In this document: positions 9,439 to 18,548 of the stretch, one piece after another
Numbering within the stretch: the stretch's first letter is position 1
Layout: every line of letters begins with the position of its first letter
Source of the DNA: Arenibacter certesii DSM 19833
GTDB lineage: Bacteria > Bacteroidota > Bacteroidia > Flavobacteriales > Flavobacteriaceae
Assembly (NCBI RefSeq): GCF_000429545.1
Contig: NZ_AUCB01000004.1
Location: 155,464 to 219,463, forward strand
Direction: 5' to 3'
Length of the DNA stretch: 64,000 nt
The notes under the pieces: generated by a model
Databases searched by the model: none
Told to the model about the DNA's origin: nothing
The model's input: only the letters and a program-made list of their open reading frames with translations
Translations under genes and position numbers: made by a program

Positions 9439-10386
9439 ATGCTCACAAGAAGGCACATTAGGGTTAAAGTTATGCAATGTATCTATGCGTTGACCCAATC
9501 AAAGGATGACTCCCTTGATAAACAAGAAAAATTTTTAAAAGCAAGCATAGATAATATGTATACGCTTTACCTTTTAATGTTAAGCTTGTTTATAGAATTA
9601 CATGAAAGGGCCAAAGAACAAGAGCAGCTATCTTCAAAAAGATACTTGGCAAACGCCTCCGACAAATATCCCAACAAAGAGAAATTCATAAATAATAGGG
9701 TTCTTTTACAAATCTCTGAGAACATATCCTTGCAGGACGAGTTAAACAGGAGGAAATTGAATAATTGGTATTTAAATGAAGAATACGTGAAAATCATCTA
9801 TAAAGAGATGATGCAAAGTGATCTTTATGCTAAATATATGGCCAATCCACAAAACTCATATGATGAGGATAAAAAATTGATCATAGAGCTATTTCGTGAT
9901 ATTGTTGCGCCCAATGAAAAAATCTATGATTATTTTGAGGATGACAAACTTACATGGGTAGACGATATTCCTATTGTAAATACCTTTCTTTTAAAATTGT
10001 TTAAAAAAGTAAAGATCGATAGTTCACCATCCTATTTCTTGCCTGCTTTATTAAAAGATCAAGAAGATATGGTATATGCCAAACGTCTATTGACGAAGAC
10101 GCTCTTGAACAATGCCAAGTGGGAAAAGGAAATAGAGGGGAAAACCCCCAATTGGGATAAAGACCGTATTGCCGATATTGATGCGATTTTATTAAAAATG
10201 GCAATTTGTGAACTTTTAAACTTCCCTTCTATCCCCGAAAAAGTTACCATTAACGAGTTTTTAGAGATTGCCAAAGAGTATTCTACCCCTAAGAGCAGTA
10301 TTTTTATTAACGGGGTTTTAGATAAATTGGTTAGGGAATATAGGGAGGATGGAAAGCTAAATAAATTGGGTAGGGGTCTATTGTAA
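9439..10386 (+). CDS. nusB: transcription antitermination factor NusB, long Bacteroidota form
   Basis: A 315-residue protein, about twice the length of E. coli NusB, as is normal in Bacteroidota. The opening MLTRRHIRVKVMQCIYALTQ is the conserved NusB N-terminus and the last about 120 residues (WEKEIEGKTPNWDKDRIADIDAILLKMAICELL ... INEFLEIAKEYSTPKSSIFINGVLDKL) form the canonical NusB RNA-binding domain. With NusE/S10 it binds boxA RNA and supports antitermination of rRNA operons. The gene leads the nusB-DUF1573-yajC order common in this phylum. Confidence 0.95.
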   Translation: MLTRRHIRVKVMQCIYALTQSKDDSLDKQEKFLKASIDNMYTLYLLMLSLFIELHERAKEQEQLSSKRYLANASDKYPNKEKFINNRVLLQISENISLQDELNRRKLNNWYLNEEYVKIIYKEMMQSDLYAKYMANPQNSYDEDKKLIIELFRDIVAPNEKIYDYFEDDKLTWVDDIPIVNTFLLKLFKKVKIDSSPSYFLPALLKDQEDMVYAKRLLTKTLLNNAKWEKEIEGKTPNWDKDRIADIDAILLKMAICELLNFPSIPEKVTINEFLEIAKEYSTPKSSIFINGVLDKLVREYREDGKLNKLGRGLL

Positions 10387-10398
10387 TTAAATATTCCT

Positions 10399-10406
10399 TA
10401 ATTTTG
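10399..10406 (+). promoter_or_regulatory. -7 promoter element for the DUF1573 lipoprotein gene
   Basis: TAATTTTG at 10399-10406 with a TTG at 10381-10383 (15-nt spacer) resembles the flavobacterial promoter. It overlaps the longest possible open frame (TTG at 10404), which argues that translation starts at the ATG at 10428. Confidence 0.5.
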
Positions 10407-10427
10407 CGCAAATTAAAAATTTATATT

Positions 10428-10901
10428 ATGAAAAGAATTTTCTTTACCCTTAGCTTCGTTTCTGTTCTTGCAGTAACTTCTTGTAAGGAAGCTGCCTCGA
10501 GTAAAATCAATGTTGCAAATGTTGAAGTAGCTGTGGAAAGAGATGCTGCTGCAAAAAAAGTTCCCGTAATGGAATTCGATAAGGTAGAGCACGATTTTGG
10601 TACAATTGAACAAAATGCCCCACAAGAGACTATTTTTACCTTTAAAAATACTGGTGAAGGTCCTTTAATTATTACCGATGCCACTAGTAGCTGCGGATGT
10701 ACTGTTCCTGAATACCCCAAAAATACTCCAATTTTACCTGGTGAAACTGGAGAGATGTTGGTGAAGTTTAATGGTGCAGGACAAAATCAGATTACCAAAA
10801 CTATAAACGTTGTTACCAATACAAGTAAAGGTAATGAGACGCTTAGAATTAAAGCATTTATAACCCCAAAAGGAGCCGGTCCAGTAGGTCCTGTTAAATA
10901 A
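10428..10901 (+). CDS. DUF1573-domain lipoprotein
   Basis: The 157-residue product has a lipoprotein signal (MKRIFFTLSF... with lipobox VTSC, Cys19) followed by a DUF1573 domain (about 45-150), an immunoglobulin-like fold related to the MSP/ASH group. The motifs HDFGTIEQNAP, FTFKNTGEGPLIITDATSSCGCTVPEYP and MLVKFNGAGQ are typical; the SCGCT cysteines are conserved. It is exported and tethered to a membrane. Function is unknown. A frame open back to TTG 10404 is rejected as start because a promoter element lies there. yajC starts 13 bp after its stop. Confidence 0.88.
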   Translation: MKRIFFTLSFVSVLAVTSCKEAASSKINVANVEVAVERDAAAKKVPVMEFDKVEHDFGTIEQNAPQETIFTFKNTGEGPLIITDATSSCGCTVPEYPKNTPILPGETGEMLVKFNGAGQNQITKTINVVTNTSKGNETLRIKAFITPKGAGPVGPVK

Positions 10902-10914
10902 GTATTATTAAATT

Positions 10915-11202
10915 ATGTTAGAACAATATCCATATCTTCCGCTAATCTTGATGTTTGTGGTGGTGTATTTTTTTATGATTGCCCCGCAAAGAAAGAGAAA
11001 TAAGCAAGAGAAGAAATTTGCCGCCGAATTAAAAAGAGGCGATAGAGTAGTTACCAAAAGTGGTATGCATGGTAAAATTGCCGACTTGAACGATAAGGAT
11101 TTTTCCTGTGTAATCGAGACCATGGCCGGTAAAATTAAGTTCGATCGATCTGCTATTTCTATGGAAATGAGCAAAAAAATGAACGAGCCAGAGAAGAAAT
11201 AA
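10915..11202 (+). CDS. yajC: preprotein translocase auxiliary subunit YajC
   Basis: A 95-residue protein with one N-terminal membrane helix (about 8-24) followed by the basic stretch IAPQRKRNKQEKK and the cytosolic domain LKRGDRVVTKSGMHGKIADL, which is the YajC signature. YajC associates with SecDF at the Sec translocon. It lies 13 bp after the DUF1573 gene and is followed by a strong terminator, so nusB-DUF1573-yajC or the last two form a transcription unit. Confidence 0.95.
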   Translation: MLEQYPYLPLILMFVVVYFFMIAPQRKRNKQEKKFAAELKRGDRVVTKSGMHGKIADLNDKDFSCVIETMAGKIKFDRSAISMEMSKKMNEPEKK

Positions 11203-11227
11203 AACTTCACACTACAATTATTATAAG

Positions 11228-11257
11228 AGCATCAACTCACAGTTGATGCTTTTTTTG
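11228..11257 (+). terminator. intrinsic terminator after yajC
   Basis: AGCATCAACT (11228-11237) and AGTTGATGCT (11241-11250) form a perfect 10-bp stem with a 3-nt loop followed by seven T. Confidence 0.9.
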
Positions 11258-11298
11258 TTTCTATTTTGTATATTCATGGCAACAAAAACCAACAGACC

Positions 11299-12618
11299 AT
11301 GATGCATAATAGAAGAAAATTCATAAAAAACAGTTCACTTATGGCTATGGGGGCAGGAGCTTCCTTCCTTTTTCCTATAGATCTGTTAGCGGCTATGAGA
11401 AAAAAAGTAAGCCCCAATGATCAAATTGGGGTTGGCTTAATAGGGTGTAAGGGGATGGGCTTTAGTGACCTGTCATCCATGCTTAAAATTAATGAGGTAC
11501 ACATAGTGGGGCTTTGTGATGTAGATAATGAAGTGCTACAAAAAAGAGCCGTAGATTTAGAAAAAGCCGGATTTAAAAAGCCTGAACTATATAAGGACTA
11601 TAGAAAACTGCTGGAGAATAAGGATATAGATGTGGTCATCATTGGTACCCCTGACCATTGGCACTGTTTACAGCTGTCGGATTCCTTAAATGCGGGAAAA
11701 GATGTGTATTGTGAAAAACCATTGGCCAATTCTATAGAAGAATGTAATTTAATGCTCCATTCCGTTAAGAATAGTGATAGAATGGTTCAAATAGGACAAT
11801 GGCAAAGGAGTCAGCCTCATTTTGTGGATGCTATTAACTTTGTACATTCAGGGAAATTGGGTCAAATTCGTTTGGCCAAGGCATGGGCATACCAAGGGTG
11901 GATGAAGTCTATCCCTGTTTTGCCAGATACGTTACCACCTGCAGGGGTAGATTATGATATGTGGTTAGGTCCAGCTCCAAAGAGACCTTTTAATGCCAAT
12001 AGGTTCCATTTTAATTTTAGATGGTACTGGGATTATGCGGGAGGCTTAATGACAGATTGGGGGGTGCACCTTATGGATTACGCCCTATATGGCATGAAAG
12101 CAAATACCCCAAAATCCGTTATGGCCCTAGGTGGTAAATTTGCGTATCCAGACGACGCAGCTGAAACCCCAGATACTTTGCAAACAGTGTATGAATACGA
12201 TGATTTTTCTATTTTGTGGGAACATGCCACAGGAATAGATGGTGGTAACTATGGTCGTAATCACGGAATATCCTTTATTGGAAATAATGGCACCCTTGTA
12301 CTGGATAGAAATGGATGGGAGGTAATTGCAGAGAAGGATAGAATGGAAAGTCTACCCTTACAGCAAAATCAAGGAAGCGGATTGGATAAACATACCATAA
12401 ATTTCATAGAAGCAGTAAAGGCAAGGGATGCTTCTCTTTTAAAAGCCCCCTTACAGATAGGTTATGATGCTGCAATGGTTTGCCATATGGGAAATGTAGC
12501 CTTTAAGACAGGAAACCGAATTTACTGGGACCAAGATACTGGCCAATTTTCCGATGCTCAGGCAAACTCCTTAATCAAGGCACACTATCATAACGGTTGG
12601 GAATTACCGGGTAGGTAG
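11299..12618 (+). CDS. Gfo/Idh/MocA-family oxidoreductase with Tat-like leader
   Basis: A 439-residue NAD(P)-dependent oxidoreductase of the Gfo/Idh/MocA family. The leader MMHNRRKFIKNSS... has twin arginines (5-6) followed by a hydrophobic stretch, so export by Tat is likely. The Rossmann fold starts at IGVGLIGCKGMG (about 43-54) and CEKPLANS is the EKP active-site motif. C-terminal blocks (DYDMWLGPAPKRPFN, WDYAGGLMTDWGVHLMD) match the secreted group found in Bacteroidota and Planctomycetes, probably acting on sugars or sugar derivatives. ATG at 11299/11302 is chosen over a further upstream frame because it places RR in the usual position. The substrate is unknown. Confidence 0.87.
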   Translation: MMHNRRKFIKNSSLMAMGAGASFLFPIDLLAAMRKKVSPNDQIGVGLIGCKGMGFSDLSSMLKINEVHIVGLCDVDNEVLQKRAVDLEKAGFKKPELYKDYRKLLENKDIDVVIIGTPDHWHCLQLSDSLNAGKDVYCEKPLANSIEECNLMLHSVKNSDRMVQIGQWQRSQPHFVDAINFVHSGKLGQIRLAKAWAYQGWMKSIPVLPDTLPPAGVDYDMWLGPAPKRPFNANRFHFNFRWYWDYAGGLMTDWGVHLMDYALYGMKANTPKSVMALGGKFAYPDDAAETPDTLQTVYEYDDFSILWEHATGIDGGNYGRNHGISFIGNNGTLVLDRNGWEVIAEKDRMESLPLQQNQGSGLDKHTINFIEAVKARDASLLKAPLQIGYDAAMVCHMGNVAFKTGNRIYWDQDTGQFSDAQANSLIKAHYHNGWELPGR

Positions 12619-12636
12619 TGTTATATAAGATTAAAT

Positions 12637-12720
12637 AGTAGTATTGGTTATTATCGGATTAGCGCTTTTAAGATATTTATTTATCGATCTGGAGTGTGCG
12701 GTAGCTTAACCGATACTACT
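12637..12720. repeat. 84-bp stretch bounded by a 14-bp inverted repeat
   Basis: AGTAGTATTGGTTA (12637-12650) and TAACCGATACTACT (12707-12720) are reverse complements except one position that would form a G-U pair in RNA. The 56-nt interior shows no ORF. The right arm overlaps the original stop codon of the broken YdeI gene. It could be a bidirectional terminator, a small structured RNA or a tiny mobile remnant. Confidence 0.45.
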
Positions 12721-13317
12721 ATTTATATTTATTATGCAATCCCATTTCTTTCAAAATTAAAGGGATACATTTTTCTAATCTGGTTCGCTTTGTTTTTTCC
12801 TATTTTGCCTCATCAATGTATTCGCAATATTCCCTTTGCTTATAAGGGGTTAACTTCTTGAAATTGGCTTTTAATTCTGGGTTGTTGTTCAATGAGAGTT
12901 TTAATAAGGGAGGTATTGTAAAAGGCTTTTTCTTTTCGGGTTTCAGAACCTTGCCTTGCCTCTGGTTAAGAATAGCTTCCTCCAAATACGCAAGTATTCC
13001 AGTGTTGTCTATGTCCGCAAGAGAAGTAAATTTCCAATGCCGCATGGCTTTGGTCTTTCCTTCTTGTGCATTCTCTAAAACCTTTTTTGGATCGGATAGG
13101 AATATCCCGTTATAAAACCATAGTCCAAAATAGTTTTTAAAGGCTAAAATGCCTATCACATTTTTGTTTTCTATAGTGTAAACGGGACATCCTCATTTAT
13201 AATCTTCTATCAATTCGGTTTTAAGTGCCAATTCCCTTAAAGCGGTAATTCCAGATGTAAAAGGCTGATCCTTTGCGTAATATGCCTCTATTTTTTTGAT
13301 TTTTCCATTTATAAGAG
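12719..13317 (-). pseudogene. YdeI/OmpD-associated (DUF1801-type) protein gene, two premature stops
   Basis: Read on the minus strand the frame gives a complete YdeI-like protein of about 195 residues, of the family with IEAYYAKDQPF... near the N-terminus and YKxGCPVYTIENKNVIGI...GLWFYNGIFLSDPKKVL in the core, but it is cut by TGA at 13193-13195 (where the family has Trp, TGG) and by TAG at 12800-12802 (where a Gln codon fits: EYIDEAK-x-EKTKRTRLEK). The frame then runs to the natural stop at 12719. No start codon is evident at the 5' end. The central open part (12800-13159) would make only a truncated protein. Both lesions are substitutions, so assembly indels are not the cause. Confidence 0.8.
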
Positions 13318-13337
13318 TTTAAGTCCTACTGATCTGG

Positions 13338-14582
13338 CTATTTCAGTTGGTTATCCAGTTTGAGGTCACTGGTAAGTTCACAGATTTTCACGATCACTTC
13401 AACCGCTTTTTGCATACTTTCTACAGGTACATATTCATATTTACCGTGAAAATTATGTCCTCCTGCAAATATATTGGGGCATGGTAAGCCCATAAAACTT
13501 AATTGAGATCCATCGGTGCCACCTCGTATAGGTTTAATAATTGGGGTTATGTTTAGGGCCTCCATTGCTTTTTCGGCAATATCCACAATATGCATTACTG
13601 GCTCTATTTTCTCCCTCATATTATAGTATTGGTCTTTAATTTCCAATGAGACATAAGGTCCGTAAGTAGAATTCAATTTTTCGGTAATCTCTTGTAATAA
13701 GGCTTTACGCTGATTAAATTTTTCTAAATCATGGTCCCGTACAATCAATTCTATTTCTGCATTTTCTATTTCTCCGCTTAGGTGATGAACATGAAAGAAT
13801 CCTTCTCTGGCCGTGGTCCTTTGTGGTACTTCATCTTTGGGTAGCATGCTGATAAAGTCACTGGCTATCAGTACCGCATTTACCATTTTTCCAATAGCAT
13901 ATCCCGGATGCACGCTTTTTCCGCTAATGCTTATTTTCGCACCTGCGGCATTAAAGTTTTCATATTCTAATTCTCCAATTTGGCTTCCATCCATGGTGTA
14001 GGCCCAATCAGCGCCAAAAGCGCTAACATCAAATTTATGGGCGCCCCTTCCTATCTCTTCATCTGGAGTGAAACCAACCCTTATTTTTCCATGCTTAATC
14101 TCTGGATGCTGAATTAAATATTCCATAGCGGTCACAATCTCCGTAATCCCAGCCTTATCATCTGCACCTAACAATGTGGTGCCATCAGTGGTTATTAAAG
14201 TGTTTCCCTTATATTGTAATAAATCGTCAAAATAACTTGGGGAAAGTATTATGTTTTCTTCTTTGTTGAGGATAATATCACCACCATCGTAATTTTTAAC
14301 AATCTGGGGATTTACATTGGTGCCCGAAAAATCTGGAGAGGTATCAAAATGTGCTATAAACCCTATGGTCGGTACCTTCTCGTCAATATTACTGGGAAGC
14401 GTAGCCATAATATAAGCGTTTTTGTCAATTACAACTTCTTCCATCCCAATCTTCTTTAAATCTTCTACCAGTTTATGAGCTAAATCCCACTGTTTTTTTG
14501 TACTAGGTGTGGAATTTGAGTTAGGGTCACTTTGCGTATCGATAATGATATAGCTTATAAATCGGTCAATAATATGTTGCAT
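13338..14582 (-). CDS. pepT: peptidase T (tripeptide aminopeptidase, M20B)
   Basis: A 414-residue cytosolic zinc peptidase that removes N-terminal residues from tripeptides. Metal-site motifs are in order: GFIAHFDTSPDFSG (HxD), LLGADDKAGITE (bridging Asp), TPDEEIGRGA (catalytic EE), MDGSQIGELEYE and the C-terminal GGHNFHGKYEYVP with its His. GGTDGSQLSFMGLPCPNIF is also characteristic of PepT. A longer frame to TTG 14600 exists, but a -7 promoter element (TACTTTTG, 14605-14598, minus strand) lies over it, so ATG 14582 (MQHIIDRFISY) is the better start. Confidence 0.93.
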   Translation of the reverse strand: MQHIIDRFISYIIIDTQSDPNSNSTPSTKKQWDLAHKLVEDLKKIGMEEVVIDKNAYIMATLPSNIDEKVPTIGFIAHFDTSPDFSGTNVNPQIVKNYDGGDIILNKEENIILSPSYFDDLLQYKGNTLITTDGTTLLGADDKAGITEIVTAMEYLIQHPEIKHGKIRVGFTPDEEIGRGAHKFDVSAFGADWAYTMDGSQIGELEYENFNAAGAKISISGKSVHPGYAIGKMVNAVLIASDFISMLPKDEVPQRTTAREGFFHVHHLSGEIENAEIELIVRDHDLEKFNQRKALLQEITEKLNSTYGPYVSLEIKDQYYNMREKIEPVMHIVDIAEKAMEALNITPIIKPIRGGTDGSQLSFMGLPCPNIFAGGHNFHGKYEYVPVESMQKAVEVIVKICELTSDLKLDNQLK

Positions 14583-14597
14583 AATAAAATTTTTTTT

Positions 14598-14605
14598 CAA
14601 AAGTA
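14598..14605 (-). promoter_or_regulatory. -7 promoter element for pepT
   Basis: TACTTTTG on the minus strand matches TAnnTTTG. It ends 15 nt before ATG 14582 and decides the start call. No clear -33 TTG was found. Confidence 0.45.
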
Positions 14606-14829
14606 CGGTTTATTTGCATTTATGGGAATACCATTTTTAAAGGGTGTTAATGGTAATTGTTAGAAAGATAGGTGGGGGTTCAAGATTCTTTAATTAATGT
14701 TACTTTTTCGTTCATTGTGCTGTAATAAAGAAAGTCGGACCATAGGATTAGAACTTAAAAATCTCTAGGAGGATATAATTTTATCGTATTATTTCAGTTG
14801 TATATTCACATAACGATTAATAAAATGTA

Positions 14830-15246
14830 ATGTTTAAAAATATTTTTTTTACGTTCTTAACGGGACTTGGGTTTATGTATACTATAAATGCGCAGCAAGA
14901 TTGTAGCCTAGGTATTGGGGTTTCTAATATGGATACTGTTGTACAGGTTTTTCAGCTTAATGTTGAGCAGAAGTCAAAATTGGAAGAATTTCAAGTGGCA
15001 GTGGGAGTAGAGGCCAAATTATTGGATGAGGAAAGAACGGACCTTTTTGAAAAGCATCCCCAAAGTACACCGGAGGAGTTAAAGGCTCTAGAGGTTAAGC
15101 ATAAGGTTATAGAAGAGAAAATTAAAGCACTTTTTTATAGATACGATCGAAAGCTATTGGCTTTATTCAATGAAAAACAATATCAAAGGTACCTTTCCCT
15201 TTGCCGTGAAGTATCTAGGCAGCCTATAGAGAAACCTGTAAATTAA
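14830..15246 (+). CDS. secreted small protein with charged helical core, unknown function
   Basis: A 138-residue protein with a signal peptide (MFKNIFFTFLTGLGFMYTINAQ) and then a mostly charged, probably helical body (QKSKLEEFQVAVGVEAKLLDEERTDL... and EELKALEVKHKVIEEKIKALFYRYDRKLLALF). The layout recalls small periplasmic Spy/CpxP-like or DUF-type helical proteins, but I see no diagnostic motif. Two cysteines (C25 and one near the C-terminus, SLCREV) could pair. pyrD follows after 83 bp with its own promoter element. Confidence 0.6.
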   Translation: MFKNIFFTFLTGLGFMYTINAQQDCSLGIGVSNMDTVVQVFQLNVEQKSKLEEFQVAVGVEAKLLDEERTDLFEKHPQSTPEELKALEVKHKVIEEKIKALFYRYDRKLLALFNEKQYQRYLSLCREVSRQPIEKPVN

Positions 15247-15306
15247 CGTAGTAGGGACATGTTAATAATTTAAGAGTAAATACGGGATTTTACTAGAGGT
15301 AGTTCG

Positions 15307-15314
15307 TATTTTTG
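15307..15314 (+). promoter_or_regulatory. -7 promoter element for pyrD
   Basis: TATTTTTG matches TAnnTTTG, ending 15 nt before ATG 15330. It overlaps a TTG that would extend the frame, which favours the ATG as start. Confidence 0.45.
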
Positions 15315-15329
15315 TGCAAATTCGTTTTT

Positions 15330-16373
15330 ATGTACAAACATATCATCAGACCCATATTATTTCGATTAGATCCGGAAAAAGTTCACCATCTAACTTTTAG
15401 TATGGTTCGTTTTTGTTCCAAGATTGGTCTTTCCGGTTTATTCCGAGGTATCTATAGCATGGATGACCCTGGGCTGGAACGTAAATTATTTGGCCTTACC
15501 TTTAAAAACCCGGTGGGCCTAGCTGCCGGTTTTGATAAGAATGCGCAATTGTATAACGAGTTATCCGATTTTGGATTTGGATTTGTAGAAATAGGGACCC
15601 TTACTCCCAAGCCACAAGATGGCAATCCTAAGAAAAGGCTATTTCGTTTAAAGGATGATCGGGCTATCATCAATAGAATGGGTTTTAATAACTTAGGCGT
15701 AGAAGAAGCGGTTAAGAATTTGCGAAAATCACACCGGGTTTTGATTGGTGGTAATATTGGAAAAAACAAACTGACTCCCAATACTTTAGCGGTAAAGGAT
15801 TACCTAATTTGTCTAGAAGCATTATTTAATGACGTAGATTATTTTGTGGTGAATGTAAGCTCCCCCAACACTCCGGGATTAAGGGAACTGCAGGATAAAG
15901 AACCCCTAACAGCTTTATTGAAAGCACTAAAGACGGAAAATAGTGTTTTGGCAAAGAAAAGGAAAACGCAAGAACGACCTATTTTACTGAAAATTGCGCC
16001 AGATTTAACCGATGATCAATTGTTGGATATTATTGAAATAGTTGAAGTAACTGCTATTGATGGGGTAATTGCTACCAATACAACCATTTCTAGAGATAAT
16101 CTAAAATCGGAGCCAAGACTTGTAAACGAGAATGGGGGAGTAAGTGGAAAACCATTAACAAAGCGTAGTACTGAAGTAATCCGATTTTTGTCTGAAAAGA
16201 GCAACAAAGCCTTCCCTATTATTGGGGTAGGTGGAATCCATTCCCCAAAAGATGCCTTGGAAAAGCTGGAAGCTGGGGCAGACCTAATTCAATTATGGAC
16301 AGGTTTTGTTTATGAGGGCCCAGGATTGATAAAACGAATCAATAAAGCTATTCTCAATAAGAATAACCATTAG
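15330..16373 (+). CDS. pyrD: dihydroorotate dehydrogenase, quinone-dependent (class 2)
   Basis: A 347-residue membrane-associated flavoenzyme that oxidises dihydroorotate to orotate in pyrimidine synthesis, passing electrons to quinone. The N-terminal helical segment ([23 protein letters not shown]) is the class 2 membrane-association domain. Core motifs are [13 protein letters not shown] (FMN/substrate), [21 protein letters not shown] with the catalytic Ser of class 2, and [33 protein letters not shown] for FMN phosphate binding. ATG 15330 is chosen because the promoter -7 element lies over the longer frame. Confidence 0.95.
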   Translation: MYKHIIRPILFRLDPEKVHHLTFSMVRFCSKIGLSGLFRGIYSMDDPGLERKLFGLTFKNPVGLAAGFDKNAQLYNELSDFGFGFVEIGTLTPKPQDGNPKKRLFRLKDDRAIINRMGFNNLGVEEAVKNLRKSHRVLIGGNIGKNKLTPNTLAVKDYLICLEALFNDVDYFVVNVSSPNTPGLRELQDKEPLTALLKALKTENSVLAKKRKTQERPILLKIAPDLTDDQLLDIIEIVEVTAIDGVIATNTTISRDNLKSEPRLVNENGGVSGKPLTKRSTEVIRFLSEKSNKAFPIIGVGGIHSPKDALEKLEAGADLIQLWTGFVYEGPGLIKRINKAILNKNNH

Positions 16374-16414
16374 AGGTAGTTAAAGCTTGTCTTAATAGTT
16401 TACCATAATATTTA

Positions 16415-16837
16415 TTAGTTGGTCCAGTAATCTACTACCACTACATCATCAAGATGAGGCGTGAGAATGGCGCCAAATGCTTTATGATCCGGATGTGGTA
16501 AATATATAGCGCGGTCTTCTTCGCTGTTGAATGTAAGGAGGAAGCAATGAGTTAATCCCTTGTTGAGGCCCTCTGGGCTGTTATTAAGACCCCATTCGTA
16601 ATCCTTAATTTGGGATATTTTTTGAGGTAATGCCGAAAAGGCGGCTTCTACCTTTGCAATATCCTCTTTGGAAGTCCCTTCCTTAAATTTAAACAATACA
16701 ACATGCCGCAAAAGGCTGTCCTTTTTTTCTATAGTCTTCATTTCTAGTGTTTCTGAATTGTGCAATGGGGTTAGATTTGTAAAACTCATCAATACTAAGA
16801 TGAGAGCTAAACTGCTCAGGGATATAATTGTTTTCAT
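16415..16837 (-). CDS. Dabb-family (stress-responsive alpha/beta barrel) protein, exported
   Basis: A 140-residue protein with a signal peptide (MKTIISLSSLALILVLMSF) and a Dabb ferredoxin-like domain from about residue 43. Markers are LLRHVVLFKFKEGTSKEDI at the first strand/helix and HCFLLTFNSEEDRAIYLPHPDHKAFG in the second half, ending VVVDYWTN. Family members dimerise into a barrel; functions range from stress response to polyketide cyclisation, so no reaction is assigned. It is the last gene before a rightward unit on the other strand. Confidence 0.82.
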   Translation of the reverse strand: MKTIISLSSLALILVLMSFTNLTPLHNSETLEMKTIEKKDSLLRHVVLFKFKEGTSKEDIAKVEAAFSALPQKISQIKDYEWGLNNSPEGLNKGLTHCFLLTFNSEEDRAIYLPHPDHKAFGAILTPHLDDVVVVDYWTN

Positions 16838-16950
16838 TTAATTTTGGTTTTAAAGGATCTGTATTATTTTTGATGTACTAATATCAGGAATTTTTATCAT
16901 TCTAATACCCAAAAACCATAATGTTTTATAATGCCTAAACCAGAAATGCA

Positions 16951-17577
16951 TTGAACTACGATATATTAATCGCTTTTATGTTTGCTACTGCGGCATTGGC
17001 AATTTCTCCCGGACCCGACAATATATTCGTTTTGGTACAAAGCATCACGAACGGTAAGAAATATGGTATTGCTACTGTAGCCGGATTAATGACAGGATGC
17101 TTAGTGCACGCCACGCTACTGGCTTTTGGGGTTTCAGCCATAATTAAACAGCACGATTATTTATTTTTTGGGATTAAGTTATTTGGCGCTGTATATATGT
17201 TTTACTTGGCTTATATGGTTTTTAGAAGTCCGGATGAATTAGAACTTTCGGGAGAATCTGGAAATAAGAAAACTTTGAGTGGATTATTTAAACAGGGATT
17301 TATTATGAATGTGCTAAATCCGAAAGTCGGAATATTTTTCTTGGCTTTCTTTCCTGGTTTTTTATTTAGTGACTCAATAAGCACGGTAGTTCAATTTTAT
17401 GTCCTTGCATTTATTTTTATGGGGGTTTCTTTTGTAATTTTCAGTGGGATTGCGGTACTATCCGGATCAATTTCAGATTATATTACTAAGAATAAGAATT
17501 TAGGGAAGGTATTAAAATGGCTACAAATCATCGTTTTTACAGGGATCGGTATTTATCTATTGATATCAGATAATTAA
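16951..17577 (+). CDS. LysE/RhtB-family amino-acid exporter
   Basis: A 208-residue membrane protein with about six helices. The N-terminal SPGPDNIFVLVQSITNGKKYGIATVAG (about 19-45) is the LysE/RhtB signature and NVLNPKVGIFFLAFFPGF (about 117-134) is the second conserved block. The family exports amino acids such as lysine, homoserine or threonine; the substrate is not deducible. TTG at 16951 is the likely start (MNYDILIAFMF); the only nearby ATGs are out of frame. HMG-CoA lyase follows 31 bp later on the same strand. Confidence 0.9.
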   Translation: MNYDILIAFMFATAALAISPGPDNIFVLVQSITNGKKYGIATVAGLMTGCLVHATLLAFGVSAIIKQHDYLFFGIKLFGAVYMFYLAYMVFRSPDELELSGESGNKKTLSGLFKQGFIMNVLNPKVGIFFLAFFPGFLFSDSISTVVQFYVLAFIFMGVSFVIFSGIAVLSGSISDYITKNKNLGKVLKWLQIIVFTGIGIYLLISDN

Positions 17578-17608
17578 TAGTAATTTTGAGGAAGCTATTT
17601 TATAGAGC

Positions 17609-18478
17609 ATGTCCAACACCACCATTAAAATAATAGAATGTCCAAGGGATGCCATGCAAGGCATCAAAACATTTATACCTACAGAGAAAAAAGTGAAGTA
17701 TATTCAAGCTTTACTGAACTGCGGTTTTGATACCATAGATTTTGGAAGTTTTGTATCTCCTAAAGCAATTCCGCAAATGCAGGATACTGCTGAGGTATTA
17801 CATCGATTGGACCTTTCTCGTACCCAATCCAAGCTTTTAGCGATTGTTGCTAATGTAAGGGGCGCCGAAGATGCTGCCCAACATGATAATATTAATTATT
17901 TAGGATATCCGTTTTCTATCTCTGAGAACTTCCAAATGCGGAATACTCATAAGACTATTGCTGAGTCTGTAGTGACCCTACAAGAAATCCTAAACATTGC
18001 AGATCGTAATGGGAAAGAGGTGGTTACCTATATCTCTATGGGGTTTGGTAATCCTTATGGAGATCCTTGGAGTGTGGAAGTTGTTGGGGAATGGACCGAG
18101 AAATTATCGGGTATGGGCGTAAAGATCCTTTCTCTTTCCGATACGGTAGGGACTTCTACTCCCGAAGTAATCGATTATCTGTTTTCGCATTTAATCCCTC
18201 AGTTCCCGAAAATTGAATTTGGTGCGCATTTGCATACTACTCCTACTAAATGGCACGAAAAGGTAAACGCCGCTTTTAAGGCGGGTTGTAGAAGGTTTGA
18301 TGGTGCGGTACAGGGATTCGGAGGTTGTCCTATGGCCAAGGATGAACTTACCGGCAATATGCCCACAGAAAAAATACTTTCCTATTTCACCAGTGCTAAG
18401 ATGGAGACCAAAGTAAATTGGATGGCTTTTGAGGCAGCCTTCAATAAGGCATCAGATCTTTTTGCCGAATATCATTAG
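17609..18478 (+). CDS. hydroxymethylglutaryl-CoA lyase
   Basis: A 289-residue TIM-barrel enzyme of the DRE-TIM superfamily that cleaves HMG-CoA to acetyl-CoA and acetoacetate, the last step of leucine degradation. ECPRDAMQGI (10-19) holds the substrate-binding arginine (the motif is usually GPRDGLQ). GAHLHTTPTKW carries metal-binding histidines and FDGAVQGFGGCPMAKDELTGNMPTE includes the catalytic cysteine loop GxGGCP. The length matches bacterial HMGL. Related activity on other HMG-like CoA esters cannot be excluded. It sits downstream of the LysE exporter. Confidence 0.9.
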   Translation: MSNTTIKIIECPRDAMQGIKTFIPTEKKVKYIQALLNCGFDTIDFGSFVSPKAIPQMQDTAEVLHRLDLSRTQSKLLAIVANVRGAEDAAQHDNINYLGYPFSISENFQMRNTHKTIAESVVTLQEILNIADRNGKEVVTYISMGFGNPYGDPWSVEVVGEWTEKLSGMGVKILSLSDTVGTSTPEVIDYLFSHLIPQFPKIEFGAHLHTTPTKWHEKVNAAFKAGCRRFDGAVQGFGGCPMAKDELTGNMPTEKILSYFTSAKMETKVNWMAFEAAFNKASDLFAEYH

Positions 18479-18548
18479 TGTTTACCACCTTCAGAGAGGC
18501 TATAAATATTAAATTTTAAACTTTATTTAGAATTATTTTAAATAATGT

